From Chryseomicrobium aureum (GTDB taxonomy: Bacteria; Bacillota; Bacilli; Bacillales_A; Planococcaceae), in NCBI RefSeq assembly GCF_016909155.1, contig NZ_JAFBFG010000009.1, positions 24,523 to 88,522 of the forward strand: a DNA stretch of 64,000 bases, read 5' to 3'. Position numbers and translations under genes: made by a program. Under the pieces are notes generated by a model that saw only the letters and a list, made by a program, of their open reading frames with translations, made no database searches and was not told where the DNA came from. Shown in pieces: positions 8,297 to 17,295 of the stretch (positions are counted from its first letter, which is position 1; each line of letters opens with the position of its first letter).

Positions 8297-8364
8297 CCCA
8301 GGAAAAGGTGACCTGACCGTAGGGGGGTCAAAAACCAAATAGTTGCTAAGTTGTGAACATTCAT

Positions 8365-8414
8365 CGAGAATGAGTATCATTTCACATACACCAGGGCAGT
8401 GGTCATGCTATAAT
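8365..8414 (+). promoter_or_regulatory. Second iron-transporter promoter with Fur-type box
   Basis: CGAGAATGAGTATCA (8365-8379) matches the Fur core at 11 of 14 positions. An extended -10, TGCTATAAT (8406-8414), follows; the -35 is weak. It would give the permease and ATPase genes their own iron-regulated transcript downstream of the inserted element. Confidence 0.65.
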
Positions 8415-8457
8415 GAAACTCGCGAAGAAATCGGATTTCAGAAGGGCCTGAAGCCAC

Positions 8458-10092
8458 GTGAGAAAACTATCGTATTACTTGAACGGGTGGACTATTCTCT
8501 CGGTCATCATCGTGCTTTCCTTACTCTCACCTATGCTACCCATTATCAGTGGACTAATAGCACCAGCAAGTGAGAACTGGGAGCATATTCAAGAATATAT
8601 GCTGTGGAACTATATGAAAACCACTTTCCTGTTGGTCTTCTATACGGCAATTGGAACCATTGTAATTGGAACGAGTCTTGCTTGGTTGATTGCCCAGTAT
8701 GAATTTCCGCTCAGTCGGTTCTACAAATGGGCGTTGATTCTACCATTGTCAATTCCACCGTTCATAGCGGCCTATACATACTCAGGTATGGTGAGCTACA
8801 CAGGTGTCATCCAATCGACATTACGGAACGTTTTCGATGTTCAAGTCGATCAGCGGTTCTTTGACATTATGAATATTCCAGGAGCTATTTTCATTTATAC
8901 GATGTTCCTGTATCCATATGTTTACACCATCACACGAGTATTCTTGTCCCAGCAAGCGGCGTCACTTGTTGAAAGCGCTAAACTACTTGGAAAAGGGCCA
9001 TGGTCTATCTTCTTGCAAGTAGTGTTGCCAATCTCACGTGCTGCCATTATTGGTGGGGTAAGCTTAGTATCACTAGAAGTGCTTAATGATTATGGTGTTG
9101 TGAAATACTATGGCATCCAGACGTTTAGTACAGCAATCTTTCAAACTTGGTTTGGACTCGGGGATATAGATGCAGCAATCAAGCTAGCAGGATCTTTGAT
9201 GACGTTTGTTGTGTTGATGCTCGTAATTGAGAAGCTGTTACGCGGAACAAAACAATTTAGTTACTCGAACACAAAAGTCAATCCGCTTCCGAAAGTCCAA
9301 CTGAAGGGGTTTAAAAAATGGGGAGCATTCGGTTATGTAACGTTTATTTTCAGCTTGGCATTCTTGATTCCTGTCATTCAACTTGTCGATTGGTTCGTAT
9401 TGACATGGGGATCCATTCCTAATGGTGAATTTACAACGTACATTCGAAACTCGGTATATGTTGCGGGAGTAGCTGCATTTGTAATTGTCATTGGCGCATT
9501 AATCGTTGGGAACTTCCAGCGCTTCACACGAGGACGTATCGGAAAAATCTTGCCGAAGTTTACAATTGTCGGGTACTCGATTCCAGGAGCGGTCATTGCC
9601 GTGGCAATCGTGACGATGTTCATTTGGTTAGATCGTCAACTCGTGCCTCTCTATACAGCATGGGGCTTTAGCTCGTCACTTGTACTGAGCACAAGCGTCG
9701 TGATGCTAATTGTAGCGTACATCGTGCGATTCTTTGCAATCGGCTACAATGCGGTTGAATCAGGCTACGATAAGATTGGTGTCAATTTTAGTTTGGCTTC
9801 CCGAATGCTCGGCGCTTCGGTGACAAAGACATTTTTCAAGGTAGACATCCCATTATTAAAAGGAGCTATTATTTCTGGCTTCATCCTAGTGTTTGTTGAT
9901 ATTATGAAGGAAATACCACTAACGCTGATTTTACGTCCATTTAACTTTGATACACTCGCAACAAAAGCATTCCAGTATGCCAGCGATGAAAAAATCATGC
10001 AAGCGAGTCAACCGTCCATTATCATCATCGCGATGAGTGCCTTGGCCATCTTTGTGTTTTATAAACTTCTGGATAAGGAGGATGCGAAATGA
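8458..10092 (+). CDS. Iron ABC transporter permease (two fused MetI-type domains)
   Basis: Inner-membrane permease of the FbpB/AfuB ferric-iron type. The 544-aa protein has two homologous halves of about six membrane segments each. Each half has an EAA-type coupling loop: ESAKLLGKGPWSIFLQVVLP (about residues 175-194) and ASRMLGASVTKTFFKVDIPL (about 443-462). The start is GTG at 8458; the ribosome site (GAAGGG, about 15 bases upstream) is weak, but the following charged residues and first membrane segment suit a permease N-terminus. The ATPase gene overlaps its end by 4 bp, so they are translationally coupled. Confidence 0.92.
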   Translation: MRKLSYYLNGWTILSVIIVLSLLSPMLPIISGLIAPASENWEHIQEYMLWNYMKTTFLLVFYTAIGTIVIGTSLAWLIAQYEFPLSRFYKWALILPLSIPPFIAAYTYSGMVSYTGVIQSTLRNVFDVQVDQRFFDIMNIPGAIFIYTMFLYPYVYTITRVFLSQQAASLVESAKLLGKGPWSIFLQVVLPISRAAIIGGVSLVSLEVLNDYGVVKYYGIQTFSTAIFQTWFGLGDIDAAIKLAGSLMTFVVLMLVIEKLLRGTKQFSYSNTKVNPLPKVQLKGFKKWGAFGYVTFIFSLAFLIPVIQLVDWFVLTWGSIPNGEFTTYIRNSVYVAGVAAFVIVIGALIVGNFQRFTRGRIGKILPKFTIVGYSIPGAVIAVAIVTMFIWLDRQLVPLYTAWGFSSSLVLSTSVVMLIVAYIVRFFAIGYNAVESGYDKIGVNFSLASRMLGASVTKTFFKVDIPLLKGAIISGFILVFVDIMKEIPLTLILRPFNFDTLATKAFQYASDEKIMQASQPSIIIIAMSALAIFVFYKLLDKEDAK

Positions 10093-10802
10093 CGATTGAG
10101 ATAAAAGATGTATGTTTTTCGTACCGCAACAGCAAAGACTTAGCAATTGATCATTTTTCGATGTCGATCGAGACTGGAGAAGTGATTTCGATACTCGGAC
10201 GAAGTGGAAGTGGAAAGAGCACAATGCTTCGGATCTTAGCAGGTCTTGAAATTCCTTCAAAAGGAAAATTTCAATTATACGATGACGTATTGTTTGATGG
10301 GAATCATTTCGTGCAGCCCGAAAAGCGGGGGATTGGACTGGTGTTCCAAGACTATGCGCTCTTCCCACATATGACAGTGCTCGATAACGTGAAATTTGGT
10401 CTTAGCAAATTATCACGCACGGACCGATTGAAGCGTGCAAATGAAGTGTTGGAATTAGTTGAGATGACGGAATATAAGAAACGGTATCCGCATCAACTGA
10501 GTGGCGGGCAGCAACAACGTGTGGCTCTCGCACGTGCTTTAGCGCCAAATCCGAAGTTGTTACTGCTGGATGAGCCATTCTCAAATTTAGATAAAGAACT
10601 GCAATACAAAATCCGAGAAGAATTGTACTCGATTTTAAAACGTGCTCAGATCACTTCGATTTTTGTGACACACGATGAAGATGATGCACATACGATTGCG
10701 GATCGCATCGTCAAACTCGACAAAGGAAAGATATCCAAGATTGGCCGCCCTTGCGACATGTTGGGTACACCACTCAAGCGTCCAGAGGTCATCTTGAAAT
10801 AA
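10089..10802 (+). CDS. Iron ABC transporter ATP-binding protein
   Basis: ATPase powering the Fe(III) importer. Walker A GRSGSGKST (about residues 37-45), Q-loop VFQDYALFPH (about 85), signature LSGGQQQRVALARAL (about 137-151), Walker B LLLLDEP (about 157-163) and switch His in VTHDEDDA are all present. At 237 aa it contains only the nucleotide-binding domain. Many FbpC-type ATPases are near 350 aa with a C-terminal regulatory TOBE region, which is missing here. Its ATG overlaps the permease end by 4 bp; AAGGAGG precedes it. Confidence 0.93.
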   Translation: MTIEIKDVCFSYRNSKDLAIDHFSMSIETGEVISILGRSGSGKSTMLRILAGLEIPSKGKFQLYDDVLFDGNHFVQPEKRGIGLVFQDYALFPHMTVLDNVKFGLSKLSRTDRLKRANEVLELVEMTEYKKRYPHQLSGGQQQRVALARALAPNPKLLLLDEPFSNLDKELQYKIREELYSILKRAQITSIFVTHDEDDAHTIADRIVKLDKGKISKIGRPCDMLGTPLKRPEVILK

Positions 10803-10805
10803 GTC

Positions 10806-11083
10806 TTGCAGAATCGTGCCCGTATCGGTATACTAATTTTCATAATCGTTACATGTAGTGACGAGGACATGATTTTTGGTCCTGCCATTCTAGAGAGAGA
10901 AGCCTAGGCTGTGAGCTTCTTATGGATAGCCCTTAAATTACCACCTCTGAACAGTATGCAAACCAATGCATACCGGCACCGGCCGTTATCCGACGTAGAG
11001 CTTCGTCTGCATCCGTGTAGACAGAAGAAGGGTGGAACCACGAATTTATTCCTCGTCCCTTTATTGGGACGGGGATTTTTTGC
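10806..11083 (+). promoter_or_regulatory. T-box leader of thrS, with promoter and terminator
   Basis: The promoter is TTGCAG (10806-10811), 17 bp, TATACT (10829-10834). The T-box core AAGGGTGGAACCACG lies at 11028-11042, followed by the terminator CCTCGTCCC/GGACGGGG with a T-run (11051-11082). A probable ACC (Thr) specifier lies at 10940-10942. Uncharged tRNA-Thr should stabilise the antiterminator and permit thrS transcription. It fills the 312-bp gap between the iron transporter and thrS. Confidence 0.93.
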
Positions 11084-11114
11084 GTTCTGCACCACATGAA
11101 AAGGAGAGATTCGT

Positions 11115-13049
11115 ATGATTCAATTGATTTATCCAGACGGCGCTGTTAAGGAGTTTGAACAAGGCACAACGATGGAAGATGTTGCTCAGTCAATCAGTCC
11201 AGGACTTCGAAAAAAAGCGCTCGCTGCTAAGATCGATGGCAAACTTGTTGATTTGAAAGCACCGCTTGCTGAAGGTGGAAAGATGGAAATCATCACACCC
11301 GACGCACCCGACGCACTTGAAATTTTACGTCATTCATCCGCCCATTTGTTAGCGCAAGCTGTGAAACGACTATATCCAGATGCAAAGCTTGGTGTAGGTC
11401 CAGTCATTGAAGGTGGATTCTACTACGATATTGATTCGGAGACTGCCATCACATCTGAAGATCTTCCTACAATTGAAAAAGAAATGAAAAAAATCATTAA
11501 CGAAAATATTGCGATCACACGACACGATGTATCGCGTGACGAAGCCTATGCACGTTTTTCTGAAATTGAGGATCCTTATAAACTCGAATTGCTTGAGGCG
11601 ATTCCAGCGGATGAACAAGTATCGATTTATGAACAAGGTGAATTCTTCGACCTTTGTCGTGGTGTACACGTCCCATCAACTGGGAAGTTAAAAGAGTTCA
11701 AATTATTGAGCGTTGCCGGTGCCTACTGGCGAGGAGACAGTGACAACAAGATGCTTCAGCGTATTTACGGGACTGCATTCTTCACTAAAGAAGATCTGAA
11801 TGAACATCTTCGTTTACTTGAAGAAGCAAAAGAACGTGACCACCGCAAAATCGGAAAAGAGCTCGACCTGTTTATGAACAACCAAAAAGTTGGTCAAGGT
11901 CTCCCGTTATGGCTACCAAAAGGCGCAACAATCCGCCGCATTATCGAGCGTTACATCGTCGACAAAGAAGTACAGCTTGGCTATGATCATGTGTATACTC
12001 CAGTCATGGCAAGTGTGGAACTGTACAAGACAAGTGGTCACTGGGATCACTATCAGGAAAACATGTTCCCTGTGATGGCAATGGACAATGAGGAGCTCGT
12101 TCTTCGTCCGATGAACTGCCCGCATCACATGATGATTTACAAGAACGGCATTCACTCGTACCGGAACTTGCCGATTCGCATTGCAGAGCTTGGCACAATG
12201 CACCGTTACGAGATGTCAGGTGCTCTATCCGGGCTGCAACGCGTTCGCGGCATGACTTTAAATGACGCGCATATCTTCGTTCGTCCAGACCAGATCAAAG
12301 AAGAGTTCAAACGCGTTGTTCAATTAATCTTAGAAGTATACAAAGACTTTAACTTAGAAGATTACTCGTTCCGTTTGTCATACCGAGATCCGGCTGACAC
12401 TGAGAAATACTTCGATGACGATCAAATGTGGGAACGTGCACAAGGGATGTTAAAAGAAGCGATGGACGAGCTTGGCCTTGAGTACTATGAAGCAGAAGGC
12501 GAAGCAGCATTCTACGGACCAAAGCTTGATGTCATGGTCAAGACGGCTCTTGGAAAAGAAGAGACGTTGTCGACTGCACAACTTGATTTCCTTCTTCCAG
12601 AACGCTTTGACTTGAACTATATCGGAGAAGATGGAAAGCAACATCGCCCAGTCGTTATCCACCGCGGAGTCGTTTCTACTATGGAACGCTTTGTTGCCTT
12701 CCTTATTGAAGAGTACAAAGGGGCATTCCCAACATGGTTGGCTCCAGTCCAAGTACAGATTATTCCGGTTTCAAACGAAGTACACCATGACTACGCGAAG
12801 CAATTAGAAGAGAAATTCAAATCAAAAGGCTTCCGAGTACACATTGATGACCGTGAAGAGAAACTTGGCTACAAGATTCGTGAGGCCCAGATGCAAAAGA
12901 TTCCGTACATGCTGGTTCTTGGGGATAAAGAAAAAGAAGCAGGCGAAGTGAACGTCCGTAAATACGGCGAACAAAAATCAGAGAGCATGGCAATTGAAGA
13001 CTTCTTTGCGCATATTGTAAAAGAAGTGCAGTCATCTGTTGACAACTGA
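11115..13049 (+). CDS. thrS: Threonine--tRNA ligase
   Basis: Charges tRNA-Thr in the cytoplasm. Domain order is an N-terminal TGS domain (residues 1-61), an editing domain beginning [11 protein letters not shown] (H73 and H77 of the HxxxH motif) and a class II catalytic core. The core has RPMNCPHHM (about residue 331, zinc-ligand Cys), [11 protein letters not shown] and a C-terminal anticodon-binding domain (about 540-644). 644 aa is standard. AAGGAGAG precedes the ATG. Expression is controlled by the T-box upstream. Confidence 0.98.
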   Translation: MIQLIYPDGAVKEFEQGTTMEDVAQSISPGLRKKALAAKIDGKLVDLKAPLAEGGKMEIITPDAPDALEILRHSSAHLLAQAVKRLYPDAKLGVGPVIEGGFYYDIDSETAITSEDLPTIEKEMKKIINENIAITRHDVSRDEAYARFSEIEDPYKLELLEAIPADEQVSIYEQGEFFDLCRGVHVPSTGKLKEFKLLSVAGAYWRGDSDNKMLQRIYGTAFFTKEDLNEHLRLLEEAKERDHRKIGKELDLFMNNQKVGQGLPLWLPKGATIRRIIERYIVDKEVQLGYDHVYTPVMASVELYKTSGHWDHYQENMFPVMAMDNEELVLRPMNCPHHMMIYKNGIHSYRNLPIRIAELGTMHRYEMSGALSGLQRVRGMTLNDAHIFVRPDQIKEEFKRVVQLILEVYKDFNLEDYSFRLSYRDPADTEKYFDDDQMWERAQGMLKEAMDELGLEYYEAEGEAAFYGPKLDVMVKTALGKEETLSTAQLDFLLPERFDLNYIGEDGKQHRPVVIHRGVVSTMERFVAFLIEEYKGAFPTWLAPVQVQIIPVSNEVHHDYAKQLEEKFKSKGFRVHIDDREEKLGYKIREAQMQKIPYMLVLGDKEKEAGEVNVRKYGEQKSESMAIEDFFAHIVKEVQSSVDN

Positions 13050-13067
13050 TTGTTCAGGTGCTATAGT
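13039..13067 (+). promoter_or_regulatory. Promoter of the infC-rpmI-rplT operon
   Basis: TTGACA (13039-13044), a 17-bp spacer and TATAGT (13062-13067), preceded by an extended TG. The -35 overlaps the end of thrS. Confidence 0.85.
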
Positions 13068-13069
13068 AA

Positions 13070-13225
13070 ATAAGGTTATTGAATACATGTTTGTGGTATA
13101 AGAAGAGGCTGCCCGCTTCTCACCTGTTCGACTCTTTGTTGACTGGTTCGCACAAGAACGACTTTCACATGCAATTTTGCATGTCGTATAGCGGCGGGCA
13201 GACAGAGATGTCTGCCCGCTTTTTA
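13070..13225 (+). promoter_or_regulatory. L20-type autoregulatory leader with attenuator
   Basis: The leader ends in a strong terminator, GCGGGCAGAC/GTCTGCCCGC plus T-run (13194-13225). An upstream segment, GCTGCCCGC (13108-13116), is complementary to the terminator's left arm, giving mutually exclusive antiterminator and terminator folds. In B. subtilis L20 binds the infC leader to trigger termination; the position and logic match here. Confidence 0.85.
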
Positions 13226-13303
13226 TATGGGTACAAGTTGTGAATAGCAACTGCACTTCATACCCGACCTTGTATTCGCGATACTATTTGGAGGTGGATT
13301 ATT

Positions 13304-13819
13304 ATTAGCAAAGACATGTATGTAAACGAAGGCATCCGTGCAAGAGAAATTCGTGTAATTGACCAAAATGGTGATCAGCTTGGACTCAAAACACGTAACG
13401 AAGCACTCGAGATTGCTGCTCGCGTTAACTTAGACCTTGTCCTTGTGGCCCCTCAAGCCAAGCCACCTGTTGCTCGTATTATGGATTATGGTAAATTCAA
13501 ATTCGAACAGCAGAAAAAAGATCGCGAGATTCGTAAAAATCAAAAAATCGTTGTATTGAAAGAGGTTCGTTTGAGCCCGACGATTGACGAACATGATTTC
13601 CAAACGAAACTTCGTAATGCCATTAAGTTCCTTGAAAAAGGGGACAAAGTGAAAGCATCGATCCGATTCAAAGGCCGTGCGATTACGCATAAAGAGATTG
13701 GACAACGTGTCCTTGATCGTTTTGCAGAAGCATGTGCAGAGGTTTCTACTGTAGAGCAGAAACCGAAAATGGACGGACGCAGCATGTTCTTGGTTTTAGC
13801 GCCAAAGAACGAGAAATAA
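13304..13819 (+). CDS. infC: Translation initiation factor IF-3 (rare ATT start)
   Basis: Binds the 30S subunit, blocks 50S joining and proofreads the start codon. The ribosome site GGAGGTGG (13290-13297) is followed by ATT ATT AGC AAA GAC ATG; the ATT at 13304 is at ideal spacing, whereas the first ATG at 13316 is about 19 bases away. infC is classically started from a rare AUU-type codon that IF-3 discriminates against for autoregulation, so ATT at 13304 (or 13301) is preferred. 171 aa. The N-domain ([17 protein letters not shown]), the linker and the C-domain ([17 protein letters not shown]) are intact. rpmI and rplT follow. Confidence 0.95.
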   Translation: MSKDMYVNEGIRAREIRVIDQNGDQLGLKTRNEALEIAARVNLDLVLVAPQAKPPVARIMDYGKFKFEQQKKDREIRKNQKIVVLKEVRLSPTIDEHDFQTKLRNAIKFLEKGDKVKASIRFKGRAITHKEIGQRVLDRFAEACAEVSTVEQKPKMDGRSMFLVLAPKNEK

Positions 13820-13850
13820 GCATTTAGAAATTGTTTAGGAGGAATTCGAC

Positions 13851-14051
13851 ATGCCGAAAATGAAAACTCACCGTGGAGCAGCTAAGCGCTTCAAAAAGAC
13901 GGGTACTGGTAAACTTAAGCACGACCGTGCATATGGTAGCCACTTATTTGGAAACAAATCTACAAAAGCGAAACGTAAACTTCGCAAGCTTAAAGTAGTT
14001 TCTTCAGGCGACTACAAGCGCATCCGCACACTATTAACGTACATGAAGTAA
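13851..14051 (+). CDS. rpmI: 50S ribosomal protein L35
   Basis: Small basic large-subunit protein of 66 aa beginning [20 protein letters not shown], the standard L35 N-terminus. An AGGAGG site precedes it, 31 bp after infC. The infC-rpmI-rplT order is universal in Bacillales. Confidence 0.98.
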   Translation: MPKMKTHRGAAKRFKKTGTGKLKHDRAYGSHLFGNKSTKAKRKLRKLKVVSSGDYKRIRTLLTYMK

Positions 14052-14087
14052 TTCGACTATAAATGAAATAGCAGGAGGTTGTTTAAT

Positions 14088-14447
14088 ATGCCACGTGTAA
14101 AAGGTGGAACAGTAACGCGTCAGCGTCGTAAAAAAGTCATTAAATTAGCTAAAGGATACTACGGTTCAAAACACACACTTTATAAAGTTGCTAACCAAGC
14201 AGTTATGAAGTCTGGTATGTACGCATACCGTGACCGTCGTCAAAAGAAACGTGATTTCCGTAAATTATGGATCACACGTATCAACGCGGCAGCACGTTTG
14301 AATGGTCTTTCTTACAGCCGTTTAATGTTCGGTCTTAAATTAGCAGGTATCGAAGTTAACCGTAAAATGTTAGCTGACCTAGCTGTAACGGATGCTGCTG
14401 CATTCACTCAGTTAGCAGATGCTGCTAAAAAAGCAATGGACAAATAA
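14088..14447 (+). CDS. rplT: 50S ribosomal protein L20
   Basis: 119-aa 23S rRNA-binding and assembly protein, and probable repressor of its own operon through the upstream leader. The start at 14088 gives the canonical [16 protein letters not shown] and follows AGGAGG; the in-frame ATG at 14079 would overlap that site. A terminator follows. Confidence 0.98.
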   Translation: MPRVKGGTVTRQRRKKVIKLAKGYYGSKHTLYKVANQAVMKSGMYAYRDRRQKKRDFRKLWITRINAAARLNGLSYSRLMFGLKLAGIEVNRKMLADLAVTDAAAFTQLADAAKKAMDK

Positions 14448-14459
14448 GTTCAAGCTATG

Positions 14460-14495
14460 AGCTCTCTTTCCTTTATGGAAGGGGAGCTTTTTTGT
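14460..14495 (+). terminator. Terminator after rplT
   Basis: AGCTCTCTTTCC and GGAAGGGGAGCT form a hairpin with a TTTAT loop followed by six T residues. Confidence 0.85.
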
Positions 14496-14515
14496 TTAGC
14501 ATTTTATTTAATAGC

Positions 14516-14650
14516 GCAAGTTGTGCTCCATTCCGGGGCTGCTTTCCGAGGGCGCATCGTGAGTCTCCTCGGCGGAAGAATACGCCTGTGGGGTCTCACG
14601 TTCCGCTTTTAATCCCTCCGGAGTCAGCCCCTCCATTGCGCACAACTTGC
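14516..14650 (+). repeat. Palindromic intergenic repeat, copy 1 (about 135 bp)
   Basis: Ends are a perfect 10-bp inverted pair, GCAAGTTGTG and CACAACTTGC. The interior includes CGGGGCTGCTTTCCG, GTGAG-CTCCTCG, GGGTCTCACG and GGAGTCAGCCCCT. A second copy lies inverted at 54263-54384 with a similar interior but different ends. It resembles repeats I recall from many Bacillaceae intergenic regions. It holds no gene. Confidence 0.75.
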
Positions 14651-14745
14651 TCTTGGGGAAAACTAGTTACGAATCAACTCGTAACTTTGTTTTGTTCCTC
14701 CGGTAATTTTCCTATACACTAAGTAAAGAAAGGGGGCGTCTAAAC

Positions 14746-15006
14746 ATGGAATACATGTGGATCATCGTCGTTGGGATGTCGATCGCTGCACTATTCACAA
14801 TGCGCCATGACAAACGACAAGCACAAAAAGGAGGGCAGCGTATTCCTGAAAAAACACTGTGGTTGCTCGCAATTCTTGGAGGAGGACCAGGTGCTTACGC
14901 GGGGATGCAAATGTTTCGTCATAAGACCAAACATACATCTTTCCGAATCGGATTTTTAATGCTTGCCGTAGCACAACTGTTTCTACTTGTATATCTCTAC
15001 AATTAA
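14746..15006 (+). CDS. ysdA: DUF1294 family small membrane protein (YsdA-like)
   Basis: 86-aa membrane protein of unknown function. An N-terminal membrane segment (about residues 3-19) is followed by a basic loop, then GGGPGAYAGMQMFRHKTKH, the DUF1294 signature, and a C-terminal membrane segment (about 65-84). It lies downstream of rplT, as ysdA does in B. subtilis. AAAGGGGGCG precedes the ATG. Confidence 0.85.
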   Translation: MEYMWIIVVGMSIAALFTMRHDKRQAQKGGQRIPEKTLWLLAILGGGPGAYAGMQMFRHKTKHTSFRIGFLMLAVAQLFLLVYLYN

Positions 15007-15017
15007 AAAAAGCCCGT

Positions 15018-15407
15018 TTACACGGACTCTCGGTAACCTTTCATCAACTGTTCGATTGGGTTCTTCCAGCTGATTACGGCATTTGGATAGCTAAGCTGAA
15101 TCTCTTTTTCAAGGAATAAAAAATCTTCACGCGTCATTCCTTGCAGTTTTGTAGCGTCATGTGCCCAGACAAAAATGGAGACGACGTCGAATGCGTCTTC
15201 TGTTGTGCCGAGGTATTTTTCACCTTCAAATAACGCACCTTGGTACGCGATCAAAAAGTTTTTTCGCGCATTTTTACTGTCGTCATAAAAATAGTAGGAC
15301 TCCTGTTGCACCGCTTCATCCAATTTTCGTTTTGGATCGAGTAAATATCGCATGACTTTATACAATGCGTAGGCGACAACAACTATCAGTACGAGCCGAA
15401 ATATCAT
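15018..15407 (-). CDS. ysdB: YsdB-like membrane-anchored protein (sigma-W pathway family)
   Basis: 129 aa. One N-terminal membrane segment (about residues 2-22) is followed by a soluble domain with KRKLDEAVQQESYYFYDDS and GALFEGEKYLGTTEDAFDVVSIFVW, which matches YsdB as I remember it. B. subtilis YsdB affects sigma-W activation, but the mechanism is unclear. The start at 15407 follows AAAGGGAG on the minus strand; a longer in-frame start at 15455 has no ribosome site. It is convergent with ysdA, 11 bp away. Confidence 0.8.
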   Translation of the reverse strand: MIFRLVLIVVVAYALYKVMRYLLDPKRKLDEAVQQESYYFYDDSKNARKNFLIAYQGALFEGEKYLGTTEDAFDVVSIFVWAHDATKLQGMTREDFLFLEKEIQLSYPNAVISWKNPIEQLMKGYRESV

Positions 15408-15498
15408 GACACCACTCCCTTTATACATAACCATTCCATTATCTATACGAACCAAAATTGATTTGGTTTCAAACTATTTGAAAAAGGTGTGAAAAACT

Positions 15499-15987
15499 TT
15501 GAATCTCCAATCTTTAGTGAAGATGCAACGAGAATTAGATAGCTATATTGAACAAAAACGTGGTATTGAAGAAGATGTTTTTGACCGAAAAGTGATTGCT
15601 CTATTAGTAGAACTTGGAGAACTGGCCAACGAAACGAGAAGTTTCAAGTTTTGGAGTGATAAGGGGCCTTCTGAAAAAGCGATTATTCTCGAAGAATATG
15701 TGGATTCGATTCACTTCCTGCTCTCGATAGGAATTGAAAAGTCACTTGCCGATGAGCTCATTGAATGGCCAATCGGAGCAGAATATATGGATGTAAATGA
15801 AGCATTTCTAGCGACTTACAAAGGAATTTCGAATTTCCAACAAGTGCCGTCTGCAAAAAACTATACCTCAATATGGGAAGGCTATGCAGAAATTGCACGA
15901 CTTCTTGGGTTCACAACGGATGAAGTAGTCGAGGCGTACCACGCCAAAAATGAAGTAAATTATACTAGACAACAGACAGGATACTAA
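15499..15987 (+). CDS. dUTP diphosphatase (all-alpha, dimeric type)
   Basis: 162-aa protein of the all-alpha NTP pyrophosphatase superfamily, which hydrolyses dUTP to dUMP. The metal-binding pattern is visible: ELGELANETRSFKFWS (about residues 38-53) and EEYVDSIHFLLSIG (about 63-76), the ExxE and ExxD helices. The start is TTG at 15499, about 9 bases after an AAAAAGGTG site. Family is clear; exact substrate is inferred. Confidence 0.82.
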   Translation: MNLQSLVKMQRELDSYIEQKRGIEEDVFDRKVIALLVELGELANETRSFKFWSDKGPSEKAIILEEYVDSIHFLLSIGIEKSLADELIEWPIGAEYMDVNEAFLATYKGISNFQQVPSAKNYTSIWEGYAEIARLLGFTTDEVVEAYHAKNEVNYTRQQTGY

Positions 15988-15994
15988 CTTGTTG

Positions 15995-16024
15995 TTTACA
16001 TTCTATTCAGTCTTTTCGTATAAT
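15995..16024 (+). promoter_or_regulatory. Promoter of the M42 peptidase gene
   Basis: TTTACA (15995-16000), an 18-bp spacer and TATAAT (16019-16024), about 30 bp before the ATG. Confidence 0.75.
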
Positions 16025-16053
16025 GGGAATAGATTGTTTAGGAGGTCGAAATA

Positions 16054-17145
16054 ATGACGAAGCTAGATGAAACATTGACAATGCTAAAAGATTTAACAGA
16101 TGCACGCGGAATTCCAGGCAATGAGCGTGAAGCACGAGAGGTTATGGAAAAGTACATCACGCCATTTGCTGATGAAATTTCATATGACAATTTAGGTAGC
16201 TTGATTGCGAAAAAAACTGGTTCTACAGAAGATGGACCGAAAATCATGGTCGCAGGTCACTTAGATGAAGTTGGCTTTATGGTATCTCGTATCGACGACA
16301 AAGGATTCTTATTTTTCCAACCAGTAGGTGGATGGTGGAATCAAGTCATGCTTGCTCAGCGTGTGACGATTGTTACGCGTAAAAAAGGGGACATTACTGG
16401 GGTCATCGGATCAAAACCGCCTCACATCTTATCACCAGAAGCTCGTAAAAAGCCAGTAGATATCAAAGATATGTTTATTGATATCGGTGCCTCTTCTAAA
16501 GAGGAAGCAATGTCTTGGGGTGTATTACCAGGAGACATGATTGTACCTTATTTCGAATTCCACGTGATGAACAATGAGAAATTGCTTCTTGCAAAAGCAT
16601 GGGATAACCGTATCGGCTGTGCCATTGCGATTGATGTTTTAAAAGGCCTTCAAGATCAACAACATCCAAACACGGTCTACGGTGTTGGAACAGTGCAAGA
16701 AGAAGTGGGTCTACGTGGTGCGAAAACTGCAGCTATGAAAGTGCAACCAGATATCGCATTCGCAGTTGACGTCGGTATCGCAGGTGACACACCTGGTGTT
16801 ACACCAAAAGAATCAACGTCAAAAATGGGAGAAGGTCCTCAGATCGTCCTGTTCGACGCTTCTATGGTCTCTCACAAAGGATTGCGTGACCTAGTTGTTG
16901 ACACAGCAGATGAAGCAGGTATCCCGTACCAGTTCGAAACAATTGCTGGAGGCGGTACAGATGCAGGTGCAATTCATTTGACGATGAATGGAGTACCAGC
17001 AGTTGCAATCGGTGTTGCGACACGTTACATTCACTCGCATGCAGGTATTTTGCATCGTGACGATTACGAAAATGCTGTGAAATTGATTGTTGAAGTCATT
17101 AAAAAATTGGATAAAGATACGGTTGAGACATTGAAGTTCAACTAA
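16054..17145 (+). CDS. ysdC: M42 family metallopeptidase (YsdC-like)
   Basis: Co-catalytic zinc aminopeptidase of the tetrahedral TET/FrvX family. Metal and catalytic residues are in place: GHLDEVGFM (about residues 68-76), [10 protein letters not shown] (bridging Asp, about 182), QEEVGLRGA (catalytic Glu pair, about 216), AVDVG (about 238) and the final His in YIHSHAG (about 326). 363 aa is usual. Older annotations call members endoglucanases; the metal motif supports peptidase. AGGAGG precedes the ATG. Confidence 0.93.
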   Translation: MTKLDETLTMLKDLTDARGIPGNEREAREVMEKYITPFADEISYDNLGSLIAKKTGSTEDGPKIMVAGHLDEVGFMVSRIDDKGFLFFQPVGGWWNQVMLAQRVTIVTRKKGDITGVIGSKPPHILSPEARKKPVDIKDMFIDIGASSKEEAMSWGVLPGDMIVPYFEFHVMNNEKLLLAKAWDNRIGCAIAIDVLKGLQDQQHPNTVYGVGTVQEEVGLRGAKTAAMKVQPDIAFAVDVGIAGDTPGVTPKESTSKMGEGPQIVLFDASMVSHKGLRDLVVDTADEAGIPYQFETIAGGGTDAGAIHLTMNGVPAVAIGVATRYIHSHAGILHRDDYENAVKLIVEVIKKLDKDTVETLKFN

Positions 17146-17154
17146 TAGAAGTTT

Positions 17155-17215
17155 AACCCCTGGGTTACACGAAAGCGAGTTCGCTCCCTTTTGTGATAAC
17201 TGCAGGGGTTATTTT
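17155..17215 (+). terminator. Terminator after the M42 peptidase gene
   Basis: AACCCCTG and CAGGGGTT form the outer stem; GGTTACAC and GTGATAAC extend it imperfectly. A TTATTTTATT tail follows. Confidence 0.75.
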
Positions 17216-17225
17216 ATTTCATGCA

Positions 17226-17280
17226 TTGACATACACTGTTATGTATATTTATAATATAAAGTACATGAATATACATTTTA
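17226..17280 (+). promoter_or_regulatory. argF promoter with ArgR/AhrC-type box
   Basis: TTGACA (17226-17231), 18 bp, TATAAT (17250-17255). CATGAATATACATTTTA (17264-17280) closely resembles the Bacillus ARG box (CATGAATAAAAATKCAAK, from memory) and lies over the start site, as expected for arginine repression. Confidence 0.75.
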
Positions 17281-17295
17281 GGGAGATGAGGCAAT

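Larger units (their letters stand above)
7992..8332. mobile_element. MITE-like element with 25-bp perfect inverted repeats
   Basis: The ends are inverted copies. CTACGGTCAGGTCACC... at the left (within 7992-8025) recurs inverted at the right (within 8298-8332), with 25 consecutive identical bases and weaker similarity to 34-35. A third, diverged copy of the arm lies inside at 8179-8213. The interior also holds a 21-bp repeat array (8052-8170) and a nested hairpin (8219-8296). No transposase gene is present. It fills most of the 523-bp gap between the iron-binding protein and its permease. Non-autonomous mobility is inferred from structure only. Confidence 0.6.

Noticed and set aside
6792..10802. 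Iron transporter region as a genomic island
   Set aside because: No integrase, tRNA junction, direct repeats or clear codon-use change was seen; it is only an insertion relative to the B. subtilis order.
14492..14722. 76-codon frame after rplT
   Set aside because: It spans the palindromic repeat and starts within the T-run of the rplT terminator.
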